Assembly (NCBI RefSeq): GCF_020852455.1
Contig: NZ_JADZAT010000015.1
Span: 1-64,000, forward strand
Origin: Novosphingobium sp.
GTDB taxonomy: Bacteria; Pseudomonadota; Alphaproteobacteria; Sphingomonadales; Sphingomonadaceae
DNA length: 64,000 bases
Reading direction: 5' to 3'
Position numbers and translations under genes: made by a program
Shown here: in pieces, positions 26,949-35,466 of the stretch
Layout: each line of letters starts with the position of its first letter
Numbering within the stretch: position 1 is the stretch's first letter
Notes under the pieces: model-generated
What the model was told of the DNA's origin: nothing
Databases searched by the model: none
Seen by the model: the letters and a program-made list of their open reading frames with translations, nothing else

Positions 26949-27854
26949 ATGGGTATCTGTGACAATCGGACTGTCATCATCACCGGCGCCGCGCGCGGGC
27001 TGGGGCGGGCCTATGCGCTGGCTTTCGGGGCCGAAGGCGCCAACGTGGTGGTGAACGATATCGGCACCTCGCTGAGCGGCGAGGGCCGCGATACCTCGGC
27101 CGCCGACGGCGTGGTGGAAGAGATCAAGGCCGCCGGCGGCAAGGCCGTGGCCAATTACGAGGACATCACCGATTGGGACGCTGCCGGGCGGATCGTCCAA
27201 TGCGCGCTCGACGCTTTTGGCGACCTGCATGTGGTGGTCAACAACGCCGGGATCGTGCGCGACCGGATGTTCGTTTCAGCCACGCTGGAGGAATGGGACG
27301 CGACCATGCACGTCCACCTTCGCGGGCATTTCTGCCTGGCGCGCCATGCGGTGAACTATTGGCGTGAGAAGCAGAAGGGCGGGGTGAACCCCGATGCGCG
27401 GATCATCAACACTTCGTCAGGCGCGGGGCTGCAGGGCTCGATCGCGCAGGCCGCCTATTCAACCGCCAAGGGCGGGATTGCTTCGCTGACGCTGGTTCAG
27501 GCGGCCGAACTGGGCCGCTATGGGATCACCGCCAATGCGCTCGCCCCTTCGGCCCGGACCCGGATGACCGAGCAGGCCTTTGCCGACAAGATGGCGACTG
27601 AAGGCCAGGCCTTCGACGTGATGGACCCGGCGAATATCGCTCCGACGGTGGTCTGGCTGGGATCGAGCGAAAGCGCCGATGTCACCGGCTGCGTGTTCGA
27701 ACTGGAAGGCGGCAAGATCATGCTGGAAGACGGCTGGCGCGAAGGTCCCTGCGTGGACAAGGGCGCCAGGTGGGAACCCGCCGATGTCGGCGAAGCGGTG
27801 GCGAAACTGATTTCCGAACGCGTACCGCCGCGCAAGGTATGGGGGACGGCATGA
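26949..27854 (+). CDS. short-chain dehydrogenase/reductase, HSD17B4-like
   Basis: 301 residues: TGAARGLGRAYALAFGAEGANVVVNDIGTS is very close to the 3-hydroxyacyl-CoA dehydrogenase part of peroxisomal multifunctional proteins. NNAG, NTSSGAG and YSTAKGG make the active site. It probably oxidises a 3-hydroxyacyl-CoA from side-chain or ring degradation. A repeat element separates it from the next gene. Confidence 0.88.
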   Translation: MGICDNRTVIITGAARGLGRAYALAFGAEGANVVVNDIGTSLSGEGRDTSAADGVVEEIKAAGGKAVANYEDITDWDAAGRIVQCALDAFGDLHVVVNNAGIVRDRMFVSATLEEWDATMHVHLRGHFCLARHAVNYWREKQKGGVNPDARIINTSSGAGLQGSIAQAAYSTAKGGIASLTLVQAAELGRYGITANALAPSARTRMTEQAFADKMATEGQAFDVMDPANIAPTVVWLGSSESADVTGCVFELEGGKIMLEDGWREGPCVDKGARWEPADVGEAVAKLISERVPPRKVWGTA

Positions 27855-27869
27855 TCGAGACCACACAGA

Positions 27870-27989
27870 TCCTCCCCCTTTGGGGGAGGTGGCAGCGCGA
27901 AGCGCTGACGGAGGGGGCAATCGGCTGCGGAGGGTATTCCCCCTCCACCATGCTGCGCATGGTCCCCCTCCCCCAAAAGGGGAGGATTT
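27870..27989. repeat. dispersed palindromic repeat, copy 2, inside operon
   Basis: TCCTCCCCCTTTGGGGGAGG at the left end and CCCCCTCCCCCAAAAGGGGA at the right end are each self-complementary. The whole resembles the repeat at 760-940. It is wedged between the SDR stop and the next acyl-CoA dehydrogenase start. Its right end supplies the GGGGAGG ribosome binding site of the next gene. Confidence 0.6.
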
Positions 27990-27993
27990 AGCA

Positions 27994-29049
27994 ATGCATT
28001 TCGCTTTCACTGAAGAACAGGCGATGATCGCGGAAACCGCGCGCGCCTTCTTTGCAGAAAACGCCACCAGCGAACGCACCCGCAAGGCCATGGCCGGCCA
28101 AGGGATCGACCGCGCGCTGTGGCAGGCTTTCTGCCAGGAACTGGGCCTGTCAGGCATCGCCATTCCCGAGGAACTGGGCGGGGCCGGCCTGGGCATGGTC
28201 GAATTTGCGATTGTGGCTGAAGCCGCCGGGGCTCAGGTTGCTGCGATTCCGCTGCTGGGCCATGCGATGGCCGCGCGCGCGATTGCTGCCGGGGGCACCG
28301 CAGCGCAGCAGGCCGAGTGGCTGCCCGCCATGCTGGGCGGCGAAGTGATCGCTGCCTGCTCGGGCTCCAACAGTGTCGCAGCAACGGGTGATACGCTCAC
28401 CGGTTCGTTCCAGTTCGTGCCGCACGGTGCCCTGGCGCAAGTGTTCGTGCTGCGCGCCGGGGCGGGATTGTGGATCGTCCGGGCCGACGCTCCGGGCGTC
28501 TCGATCACGGGCCACACCACCATGGACCAGACCCGCCCGCTTGCCACTGTGACACTTGACGCGGCGCAAGGCGAAGCACTGGCCGATAGCGCGGCTGCGC
28601 TGCAGGCCGCGCATGAGGCCGGCTGGATCTGCGCGGCTGCCGAAGCACTTGGCGGGGCGCAAGCCTGTCTTGACCGCACGGTCGATTACGCGAAGGAGCG
28701 CGTCCAGTTCGGTCGCCCGATCGGCTCGTTCCAGGCCTACAAGCACCGCCTGGCCGACATGATGATCGAGATCGAGCAGGCCCGCAGCGCGGTCTATTGG
28801 GCGGCCTGCGCGGTCGACGAGCAATCGGACGAGGCGGGAATCGCGCTCCATGCCGCCAAGAGCTTTGCCGCCGACACGATGTTCATGTGCGCCGGCAACA
28901 TGATCCAGCTGCATGGCGGGATCGGCTTTACCTGGGAACATGATGCACACCTCTACTTCAAACGCGCGCGCGCACTGCAAACGATGCTGGGCAGCGGTAA
29001 TGCCCACCGCGAGCAGGTGGCCACGATGATCCTGGGAGAAGCGGCATGA
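27994..29049 (+). CDS. acyl-CoA dehydrogenase, small subunit of pair 2
   Basis: 351 residues from ATG 27994. FAFTEEQAMIAETARAFFAEN starts the N-terminal domain; QLHGGIGFTWEHDAHLYFKRA ends the C-terminal bundle. The middle domain is short, as in partner subunits of heteromeric steroid enzymes. Ribosome binding site comes from the preceding repeat. Four-base overlap with the large subunit. Confidence 0.85.
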   Translation: MHFAFTEEQAMIAETARAFFAENATSERTRKAMAGQGIDRALWQAFCQELGLSGIAIPEELGGAGLGMVEFAIVAEAAGAQVAAIPLLGHAMAARAIAAGGTAAQQAEWLPAMLGGEVIAACSGSNSVAATGDTLTGSFQFVPHGALAQVFVLRAGAGLWIVRADAPGVSITGHTTMDQTRPLATVTLDAAQGEALADSAAALQAAHEAGWICAAAEALGGAQACLDRTVDYAKERVQFGRPIGSFQAYKHRLADMMIEIEQARSAVYWAACAVDEQSDEAGIALHAAKSFAADTMFMCAGNMIQLHGGIGFTWEHDAHLYFKRARALQTMLGSGNAHREQVATMILGEAA

Positions 29050-30224
29050 AGCTGGGTTTCTCACCCGCCGAAGAGGCTTTCCGCGCCGAATGTGCGGACT
29101 GGCTGCAGGCGCAGATGGCTGGCCCGTTCAAGGACATCAAGGGCATCAGCAAGCTGACCGCCAGCCCCGAACGCCGCAAGGAATGGGAACAGCACCTGGG
29201 TGAACACCGCTGGTCGTGCATCGGCTGGCCGGTCGAATGGGGCGGTCGTGGCGCAAGTCTGGCCGAGCAGGTGATCTTTGCCGAGGAATATGCCCGCGCC
29301 GGGGTTCCGGGCCGGGTCAACCACATCGGCATCGAACTGGCCGGGCCGACGATCCTTACCTTCGGCACCGAAGAGCAAAAGCAGCGCTTCCTGCCCGATA
29401 TCGCCGCCGGGCGGACGATCTTCTGCCAGGGCTTTTCAGAGCCGGGCGCAGGATCCGACCTCGCCTCTGTCCGTACCAAGGGGCGTCTGGAAAATGGCGA
29501 GTGGGTGGTCAACGGCCAGAAAATCTGGACTAGCCTGGCGCACATTTCCGACTGGATCTTCGTGGTCACCCGCACCGAGGAAGGATCGAAGGGACCCAAG
29601 GGCCTGACCTTCCTGATGATGCCGATCGACCAACCCGGGATCGAGATTCGCGGGATCACCCAGATCAACGGCGATGCCGAATTCAACGAGACGTTCTTCA
29701 CCGATGCGCGTTGTCCGGCCGACAGCCTGATCGGCGGGGTGGGCGATGGCTGGAAGATCGCGATGGGCTTGCTCGCCTTCGAACGCGGGGTTTCCACACT
29801 GGGCCAGCAGATGGCCTTCCGCAACGAACTGGACGAGATCATTGCCGCCGCCCGGGCCAACGGCGCGGCCAAGGATCCGCTGATCCGCCAAAGGATCGCC
29901 AAGGCCGAGATCGGCCTGCGCCTGATGCGCTATGGCGCGTTGCGGATGCTGTCGAACACCGATCATTCGAAGATCGACGGCGCGGCGCTGACCTACAAGA
30001 TCCAGTGGGCGACCTGGCGACGCGGGCTGGGCGAGCTGGCGATGGACGTGCTGGGCCAGGCCGGCGAAGTGGCGGCGGGCGACGAATATGAGTGGGACAC
30101 GCTGCCCAACCTGTTCCTCTACAGCCGCGCCGACACGATCTATGGCGGCACCAACCAGATCCAGCGCAACCTGATCGCCGAGCGCGGTCTGGGCATGCCG
30201 CGTGAACCGCGAGGAGACGTCTGA
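29046..30224 (+). CDS. acyl-CoA dehydrogenase, large subunit of pair 2
   Basis: 392 residues; GFSEPGAGSDLASVRTKGRLENGEWVVNGQKIWTS is the FAD-binding middle domain and YGGTNQIQRNLIAERGLGMPR the C-terminus. The position usually occupied by the Glu base (YEGT) is Gly. Pairs with the gene before it. It likely desaturates a C/D-ring or side-chain acyl-CoA. Confidence 0.88.
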   Translation: MKLGFSPAEEAFRAECADWLQAQMAGPFKDIKGISKLTASPERRKEWEQHLGEHRWSCIGWPVEWGGRGASLAEQVIFAEEYARAGVPGRVNHIGIELAGPTILTFGTEEQKQRFLPDIAAGRTIFCQGFSEPGAGSDLASVRTKGRLENGEWVVNGQKIWTSLAHISDWIFVVTRTEEGSKGPKGLTFLMMPIDQPGIEIRGITQINGDAEFNETFFTDARCPADSLIGGVGDGWKIAMGLLAFERGVSTLGQQMAFRNELDEIIAAARANGAAKDPLIRQRIAKAEIGLRLMRYGALRMLSNTDHSKIDGAALTYKIQWATWRRGLGELAMDVLGQAGEVAAGDEYEWDTLPNLFLYSRADTIYGGTNQIQRNLIAERGLGMPREPRGDV

Positions 30225-31009
30225 TGGCTGCCCCCATTCCGCCCTATCCTGAGGGCCGAAATTTGCTGAAGGGCAAGACCGTGGTGGTCACCGCCGCCGC
30301 CGGCACCGGGATCGGCTATGCCGCTGCCAAGCGCGCGGCTGAAGAGGGCGCGACGGTTCTGATTAGCGATTTCCATGAACGCCGGCTGGGCGAAGCGGCT
30401 GACCGGATCGCGGCAGAGGTCGGCTGCGCGCGGCCCGCCACGGTGGTCTGCGATGTCACCAGTCAGGATCAGGTCGATGCGCTTCACGCCGCGGCTTTGA
30501 CGGAACTGGGCCGGGTGGACGTGCTGATCAACAATGCCGGGCTGGGCGGCGAAGTCGATGTCGTGAACATGACCGACGAGCAGTGGTTCCGGGTGCTCGA
30601 CGTCACGCTCAATTCGGTGTTCCGGATGACCCGCGCCTTCCTGCCGGCGATGTATGCGCAAGGATCGGGTGCGATCGTCAACAATGCCTCGGTGCTGGGC
30701 TGGCGTGCGCAGAAGGGGCAGGCGCACTATGCTGCTGCCAAGGCCGGGGTGATGGCCTTCACCCGCTGTTCGGCGGTCGAGGCGGCCGAGCATAACGTGC
30801 GGATCAACGCGGTAGCTCCTTCGATCGCGATGCATGCCTTCCTGGCCAAAGTCACCACTGACGAACTGCTGGCCGAACTGTCTTCGAAGGAGGCTTTCGG
30901 GCGACCTGCCGAGGTGTGGGAAGTGGCCAACGTGATGATGTTCCTGGCCAGCGACCTATCCAGCTACATGACCGGCGAAGTACTCTCGGTCTCGAGCCAG
31001 CGGGCATGA
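30224..31009 (+). CDS. short-chain dehydrogenase/reductase (IpdF-like candidate)
   Basis: 261 residues with TAAAGTGIGYAAAKRAAEEG (variant glycine motif), NNAGLGG, NNASVLG and YAAAKAG. The VVTAAAGTGIG loop is as in mycobacterial SDRs of the cholesterol regulon. Oxidation of the 5-hydroxy group of the C/D-ring thioester is a reasonable guess. Overlaps the FadE stop (TGATG) and the MaoC start (ATGA). Confidence 0.82.
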   Translation: MAAPIPPYPEGRNLLKGKTVVVTAAAGTGIGYAAAKRAAEEGATVLISDFHERRLGEAADRIAAEVGCARPATVVCDVTSQDQVDALHAAALTELGRVDVLINNAGLGGEVDVVNMTDEQWFRVLDVTLNSVFRMTRAFLPAMYAQGSGAIVNNASVLGWRAQKGQAHYAAAKAGVMAFTRCSAVEAAEHNVRINAVAPSIAMHAFLAKVTTDELLAELSSKEAFGRPAEVWEVANVMMFLASDLSSYMTGEVLSVSSQRA

Positions 31010-31470
31010 CCATGGCCAAGATTTATGAAAACCCCCGCGACCTCGTTGGTCAGGAAGGCACCAAGCTCGGCCCGACCGACTGGCTGCTGATCGACCAGGA
31101 CCGCGTCAATGGATTTGCCGAGGTGACCGGCGATCACCAGTGGATCCACGTCGATGTCGAACGTGCCAAGGCAGGGCCGTTTGGCGGGACCATCGCCCAT
31201 GGCTATCTGACGATGAGCCTGGTCAACCTGTTCCTGCCCGATCTGATCGAGGTGCGCGGGTTCAGCCATGCGGTGAACGTCGGCGCGGACCGACTGCGCT
31301 TTCTCAGCCCGGTCAGGGTCGGCAGCCGGATCCGCGGGGTGGGTGAGATCGTGGGCGTCGAGGAGATCAAAGGCGCTATCCAGTCGGTGGTCCGCGTCAC
31401 GGTCGAGATCGAGGGTAGCGACAAACCGGCCTGCGTTGTCGATACCATCAGCCGCTATTTCCCGGAGTGA
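31006..31470 (+). CDS. MaoC-like dehydratase
   Basis: 154 residues. DRVNGFAEVTGDHQWIHVDVERAKAGPFGGTIAHGYLTMSL is the R-specific hydratase 2 hot-dog motif with catalytic Asp and His. It hydrates an enoyl-CoA. The ATG at 31006 overlaps the SDR stop; a second ATG at 31012 is also possible. Confidence 0.88.
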   Translation: MTMAKIYENPRDLVGQEGTKLGPTDWLLIDQDRVNGFAEVTGDHQWIHVDVERAKAGPFGGTIAHGYLTMSLVNLFLPDLIEVRGFSHAVNVGADRLRFLSPVRVGSRIRGVGEIVGVEEIKGAIQSVVRVTVEIEGSDKPACVVDTISRYFPE

Positions 31471-31475
31471 ATGCG

Positions 31476-31847
31476 ATGCCCACGCCCGAACAGATGCAAG
31501 CCGCCGTCCATGCCTATGTCGAAGCCTTCGAGAAGCAGGACCCGGCCATGGCCGCGGCGCTCTTTGCCGATAATGCGGTGGTCGAGGACCCGATTGGCAG
31601 CCCGCCCAAGGTGGGGCAGGCCGCGATCCTGGAATTCTACACCCAGTCGATGGCGACCGGGGCCAGGCTGCATCTGACCGGCCCGATCCGCGTCGCCGCC
31701 GCGCATGCTGCTTTTGCCATGCAGGTCCGGCTCAACTGGGACGGCAAGGACATGGCGATCGACGTGATCGATACCTTTGCCTTTGACGATGCGGGCAAGG
31801 TCACGCTGATGCAGGCCTATTTCGGCCCCGGTAACATGCATGCTTGA
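31476..31847 (+). CDS. ksi: delta5-3-ketosteroid isomerase
   Basis: 123 residues from ATG 31476. Aligned from that start, Tyr14 (AYVEAF), Asp38 (VEDPIGS) and Asp99 (VIDTFAF) fall at exactly the catalytic positions of the Comamonas testosteroni enzyme, and the overall sequence follows it closely (for example FADNAVVEDP, AGKVTLMQAYFG). It moves the 5,6 double bond to 4,5, which makes 3-keto-4-ene steroids. A GTG at 31467 would add three residues. The stop region overlaps the CoA ligase by eight bases. Confidence 0.92.
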   Translation: MPTPEQMQAAVHAYVEAFEKQDPAMAAALFADNAVVEDPIGSPPKVGQAAILEFYTQSMATGARLHLTGPIRVAAAHAAFAMQVRLNWDGKDMAIDVIDTFAFDDAGKVTLMQAYFGPGNMHA

Positions 31848-33372
31848 TCCGCTGCCGCTGACGATCCCGCATGCGGCCGAGGCTGCCGCGCGGGCCTGGC
31901 CCGATGCGCCGGCGGTGATCGAGCGCGGCGAGACCTGGACCTTTGCGCAGCTCTGGCAGGAAAGCCGCCGCGCGGCTTCGGCCTTGCTGGCGCGCGGGGT
32001 TAGCGCTGGCGACCGGATCGCGATCTGGGCGCCCAACTGCCGCGAATGGATCGTCGCGGGGATCGCGGCGATGAGCTGCGGCGCGGCGGTGGTCACACTC
32101 AATACCCGGCTCAAGGGCCGCGAGGCCGGCGATATCCTGCGCCGCACGCAGACCCGGCTGCTGTTTACGGTTGAGAGCTTCCTGGGGATCGACTACCGCG
32201 CGCTGATCGCGGACGAGGACCTGCCCGACCTCAAGGAAGTGCTGCTGCTCGACCGCCAGTTCGACACCTTCCTGGCTGAGGGCAGCGCGACCGATCCGGC
32301 AGTCGATACCGCGCTGGCCGGGATCAATGCCGATACCATTTCCGACATCCTGTTCACCAGCGGCACCACCGGCAGCCCCAAGGGCGTGCTGATGACCCAC
32401 GGGCGCGTGCTGCCGCAGTGCGGGGTGTGGATCGGCAACACCGGGCTGTCGTTTGGCGAACGCTATCTGATCGCCAACCCGTTCTTCCATTCGTTCGGGA
32501 TGAAGGTCGGCTGGGTCGCCTGTCTGCTGAGCGGGGCGGTGGCGGTGCCGATGGCGCAGTTCGAGGTGCATGAGGCGATCCGCCTGATCGAGCAGGAGCG
32601 GATCAGCTTTCTGCCCGGCCCGCCGACGATCTTCCAGATGCTGCTGAGCGAGCTGGAAAAGCAGCCGTTCGATTGCTCGTCATTGCGGGGGGGCACTACC
32701 GGTGCCGCCACCGTGCCGCCGGTACTGGTCGAGCGGATCCGCGATGAGCTGGGCATACGCGACATCATCACCGCCTACGGCATGACCGAATGCGTCAACA
32801 TCACCTCGTGCCGCCCGGGCGATCCGGCCGAGACCATCGCCCAGACCTGCGGCGCGGCGATCCCCGGCAACGAAGTGATCGTTGCCGACGAAGCAGGCAA
32901 CGAAGTGCCGCGCGGCGAAACCGGCGAAGTGCTGGTGCGCGGGCAGGGGGTGATGCTGGGCTATCTCGACGATCCCCGGGCTACCGCCGAAGCGATCGAC
33001 CCCCAGGGCTGGTTGCACACCGGCGATGTCGGAACGATGGACGCGAACGGCTATCTGCGGATCACCGACCGCAAGAAGGATCTCTACATCTCGGGCGGGT
33101 TCAACGTCTATCCGGCCGAAGTCGAGAAGCTGCTGGCGGAGCACCCGGCGATCGCGATGGTTGCGGTTGTTGGCGTGGCTGACGAGCGGATGGGCGAAGT
33201 CGGCAAGGCTTATGTCGTGCTCCGCCCCGGTGCGGAAGTCAGCGAAGCCGAACTGATCGCCTGGAGCCGCGAGAACATGGCCAACTACAAGGTCCCGCGC
33301 AGCGTGGCCTTCGTCGAGGACCTGCCGCGCAATGCAAGCGGCAAGGTGCTCAAGACCGAGCTGCGCTGTTAG
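31840..33372 (+). CDS. fadD3: acyl-CoA synthetase (FadD3-like, AMP-forming)
   Basis: 510 residues with P-loop ILFTSGTTGSPKGVLMTH, AYGMTECV, the hinge DRKKDLYISGGFNVYPAEVE and C-terminal NASGKVLKTELR containing the catalytic Lys. FadD3 activates the C/D-ring propionate (HIP) released by the hydrolase, starting C/D-ring degradation. Last gene of the plus operon, followed by a large hairpin. Confidence 0.88.
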   Translation: MLDPLPLTIPHAAEAAARAWPDAPAVIERGETWTFAQLWQESRRAASALLARGVSAGDRIAIWAPNCREWIVAGIAAMSCGAAVVTLNTRLKGREAGDILRRTQTRLLFTVESFLGIDYRALIADEDLPDLKEVLLLDRQFDTFLAEGSATDPAVDTALAGINADTISDILFTSGTTGSPKGVLMTHGRVLPQCGVWIGNTGLSFGERYLIANPFFHSFGMKVGWVACLLSGAVAVPMAQFEVHEAIRLIEQERISFLPGPPTIFQMLLSELEKQPFDCSSLRGGTTGAATVPPVLVERIRDELGIRDIITAYGMTECVNITSCRPGDPAETIAQTCGAAIPGNEVIVADEAGNEVPRGETGEVLVRGQGVMLGYLDDPRATAEAIDPQGWLHTGDVGTMDANGYLRITDRKKDLYISGGFNVYPAEVEKLLAEHPAIAMVAVVGVADERMGEVGKAYVVLRPGAEVSEAELIAWSRENMANYKVPRSVAFVEDLPRNASGKVLKTELRC

Positions 33373-33395
33373 CGCCAACTGTTTCCCAACGACTA

Positions 33396-33499
33396 CCGTC
33401 ATCCCGGGCTTGACCCGGGATCCCGCTTTTTCCGCAACCTCGCGTTTGAGCGAGACGCTGAATTGGCAGCGGGACCCCGGATCAAGTCCGGGGTGACGG
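33396..33499. terminator. long inverted repeat between convergent genes
   Basis: The first and last 31 bases are complementary at 27 positions (CCGTCATCCCGGGCTTGACC at the left; GGACTTGATCCGGGGTCCCG on the reverse strand at the right), enclosing about 42 bases. It stands between the convergent ends of the CoA ligase and the DUF3604 gene and probably stops transcription from both sides. It looks like a dispersed genomic repeat rather than a simple terminator; no T-run follows. Confidence 0.6.
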
Positions 33500-33538
33500 T
33501 TGAGTGCTGATGAGACAGCTCGCAGCGATCAAACCCGC

Positions 33539-35452
33539 TCAGGTCCTCGGCTCGTACCAGATCGGCGAGGAATAGGCGCGTTCCTGGGTGATCGGCTGCA
33601 TCTCGGGCGTGATCTTCGTGCCGAACCGCAAGTGGTCGTAAACGATCCAGCGCGGGGTCGGGATTTCGAGCACGCGGACATAGTAGAAGGCGCGCAATTT
33701 CGGATCGAATTCCGGATCGCGCCAGACGGTGGCCAGCTCGGGTGCGCCGATCGAATTGCTGTAGCTGGCCCTGGCCAGATCGACCGTGTTGCCCACCGGG
33801 GGAAGCTTGCCATCGCTCAGCTGGCGCCGGGCCGGATCGCTCCACACCACGTCGAACACCTTCTCGTGCATCTGGCTATCGGCGCCGTACCAGCCCTTGA
33901 CCACCTGCACCCGGTCAAGGTTGGCGCCGATCGGGTCCTTCAGTGCGGAAATAACGAAGCTGGGCACGCCCTGGCCCTGGGGCAGCACACCACCCATCGG
34001 CACGCCCTGGTCATAGCCAGCCTTGACCCAATCGCCCTGGAGAATCGCGGCATCGAAGGACCAGCCGCCAAACACCCGCAGCGTCATGCGCGGGCCGGTG
34101 GTGGCATAGACCTCGCGCCGCATCATCGCATCGAAGATCGCCGCACGGGTGTTGGCCCGGGCCCAGACCCCGGCATAGCCGCCCGCCAGGTAGTTCCAGT
34201 TGAACCGGCCGGACCGGGTGCCCAGATTGACGCCCGGATTGACCCGGTCCTTGCCTGCCACCGGTTCATTGCCGGTGTGCTTGCCAAAGAAGTTGTCCTC
34301 ATCGGCGGTGGACAGGCCGGTGTGGCTGTCGGTCGAACCGATCAGGCCGAAGCGGTAGGGGTTGACCCCGGTCGCCGCCTCGATCGCCAGTCCGCGCTTG
34401 AGCGCTTCGCGAACATAGTTGCCGGCCTGCATCGCCGGGGTAGTCGCCTCGGTCATGTCGAGGTTGGACTTGTCCCAGCCCAGCGTGCCGTATCCGGCAA
34501 ATTCGTCGTTGGGGGACAGCAGGCCATAGCTTTCACTGTCGCCCTTGATCTGGGTCGCCTCAACCACCGGTTCGTGCGCGGCGCGGCGGCGGGCATAGGC
34601 AGCGGTCATCGGTCCGCCCTGGGGCAGGTTCATTTCGAACATCAGCCCGTTCGACATGTTCGAATTGTGCGGGATCGCCAGCGCCCGTCCGCCGGTCAGC
34701 TTTTCATAGCGATCCATCCAGTCCCACAGCGCTTCGGGCTCGCTCGATGCCCTGGCGACTGCCGGAACGACTTGCCGCCCGAAATCGAACCCGTCACGCA
34801 GCATGACAACGCGGTGCAGGTTGTTGCCATTCGGCATCGAAGTGAATTCGAAGCCCAGGAAGGCGGTGAACTTGCCCGGATCGTTGAAGCGTTCGACCGT
34901 GCGGATCGACGCGCGCCAGATCGATTGCGCCTGCTGTGCGGTCTTCTTGGGATCGGCGATCTTGTCCGCGTTCTTCATGTCGCGGCCAAGGTCGATCATC
35001 TCGGCGGTGGCCTTCTGCGACTGTTCCGGCCCGGCATTGAACATGTCGTGCCAGCGCTTCAGCCGGTCATCGGGCAGCAGGAAACGCGGCGCATCAGCCA
35101 GCATCTTGGAAAAGCCCAGCCCATCGGAGTGGTCGGCAATCACCAGGAAGTCGAGTGGACGGGCCAGCCTGGCCGTGGCGCCGGTGGTGGCGGTCACTTG
35201 CTCGCCCCGGGCAAAACGCAGCGCCTGTTCGGGGCCCAGCCGGTTGCCAAACCCGAAGGCGTCGGGCGAATTGGCGGTGTGGAGATGGGTATCGCCCCAA
35301 TAGACCCGCTGGGGATAGGGGGCGAGGGGGACACTCCCGTCCTCCTTGGCCGTGGCGCTGGTCAGGGCATCCTGCACCGGATCACTGCGCCAGCCCCACC
35401 AGGCCGCCCCCAGTGCGATTGCCGCGATCCCGAATTTCAGCGCTTTGCGCAT
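33539..35452 (-). CDS. DUF3604 domain protein, membrane-anchored
   Basis: 637 residues from ATG 35452, seven bases after GGGGAG; an overlapping ATG at 35467 would add five residues. A basic N-terminus and hydrophobic segment (RKALKFGIAAIALGAAWWGW) suggest export with an anchor or signal. YWGDTHLHTANSPDAFGFG, FLVIADHSDG and GSTDSHTGLS resemble PHP-type metal-binding motifs and define DUF3604. Enzymatic activity is not known. Last of two genes with the enoate reductase. Confidence 0.82.
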   Translation of the reverse strand: MRKALKFGIAAIALGAAWWGWRSDPVQDALTSATAKEDGSVPLAPYPQRVYWGDTHLHTANSPDAFGFGNRLGPEQALRFARGEQVTATTGATARLARPLDFLVIADHSDGLGFSKMLADAPRFLLPDDRLKRWHDMFNAGPEQSQKATAEMIDLGRDMKNADKIADPKKTAQQAQSIWRASIRTVERFNDPGKFTAFLGFEFTSMPNGNNLHRVVMLRDGFDFGRQVVPAVARASSEPEALWDWMDRYEKLTGGRALAIPHNSNMSNGLMFEMNLPQGGPMTAAYARRRAAHEPVVEATQIKGDSESYGLLSPNDEFAGYGTLGWDKSNLDMTEATTPAMQAGNYVREALKRGLAIEAATGVNPYRFGLIGSTDSHTGLSTADEDNFFGKHTGNEPVAGKDRVNPGVNLGTRSGRFNWNYLAGGYAGVWARANTRAAIFDAMMRREVYATTGPRMTLRVFGGWSFDAAILQGDWVKAGYDQGVPMGGVLPQGQGVPSFVISALKDPIGANLDRVQVVKGWYGADSQMHEKVFDVVWSDPARRQLSDGKLPPVGNTVDLARASYSNSIGAPELATVWRDPEFDPKLRAFYYVRVLEIPTPRWIVYDHLRFGTKITPEMQPITQERAYSSPIWYEPRT

Positions 35453-35466
35453 GGCCAATCTCCCCA

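Noticed and set aside
27851..27991. 46-codon frame overlapping the SDR stop
   Set aside because: Translation runs through the palindromic repeat only; kept as a note in the repeat finding, not as a gene.
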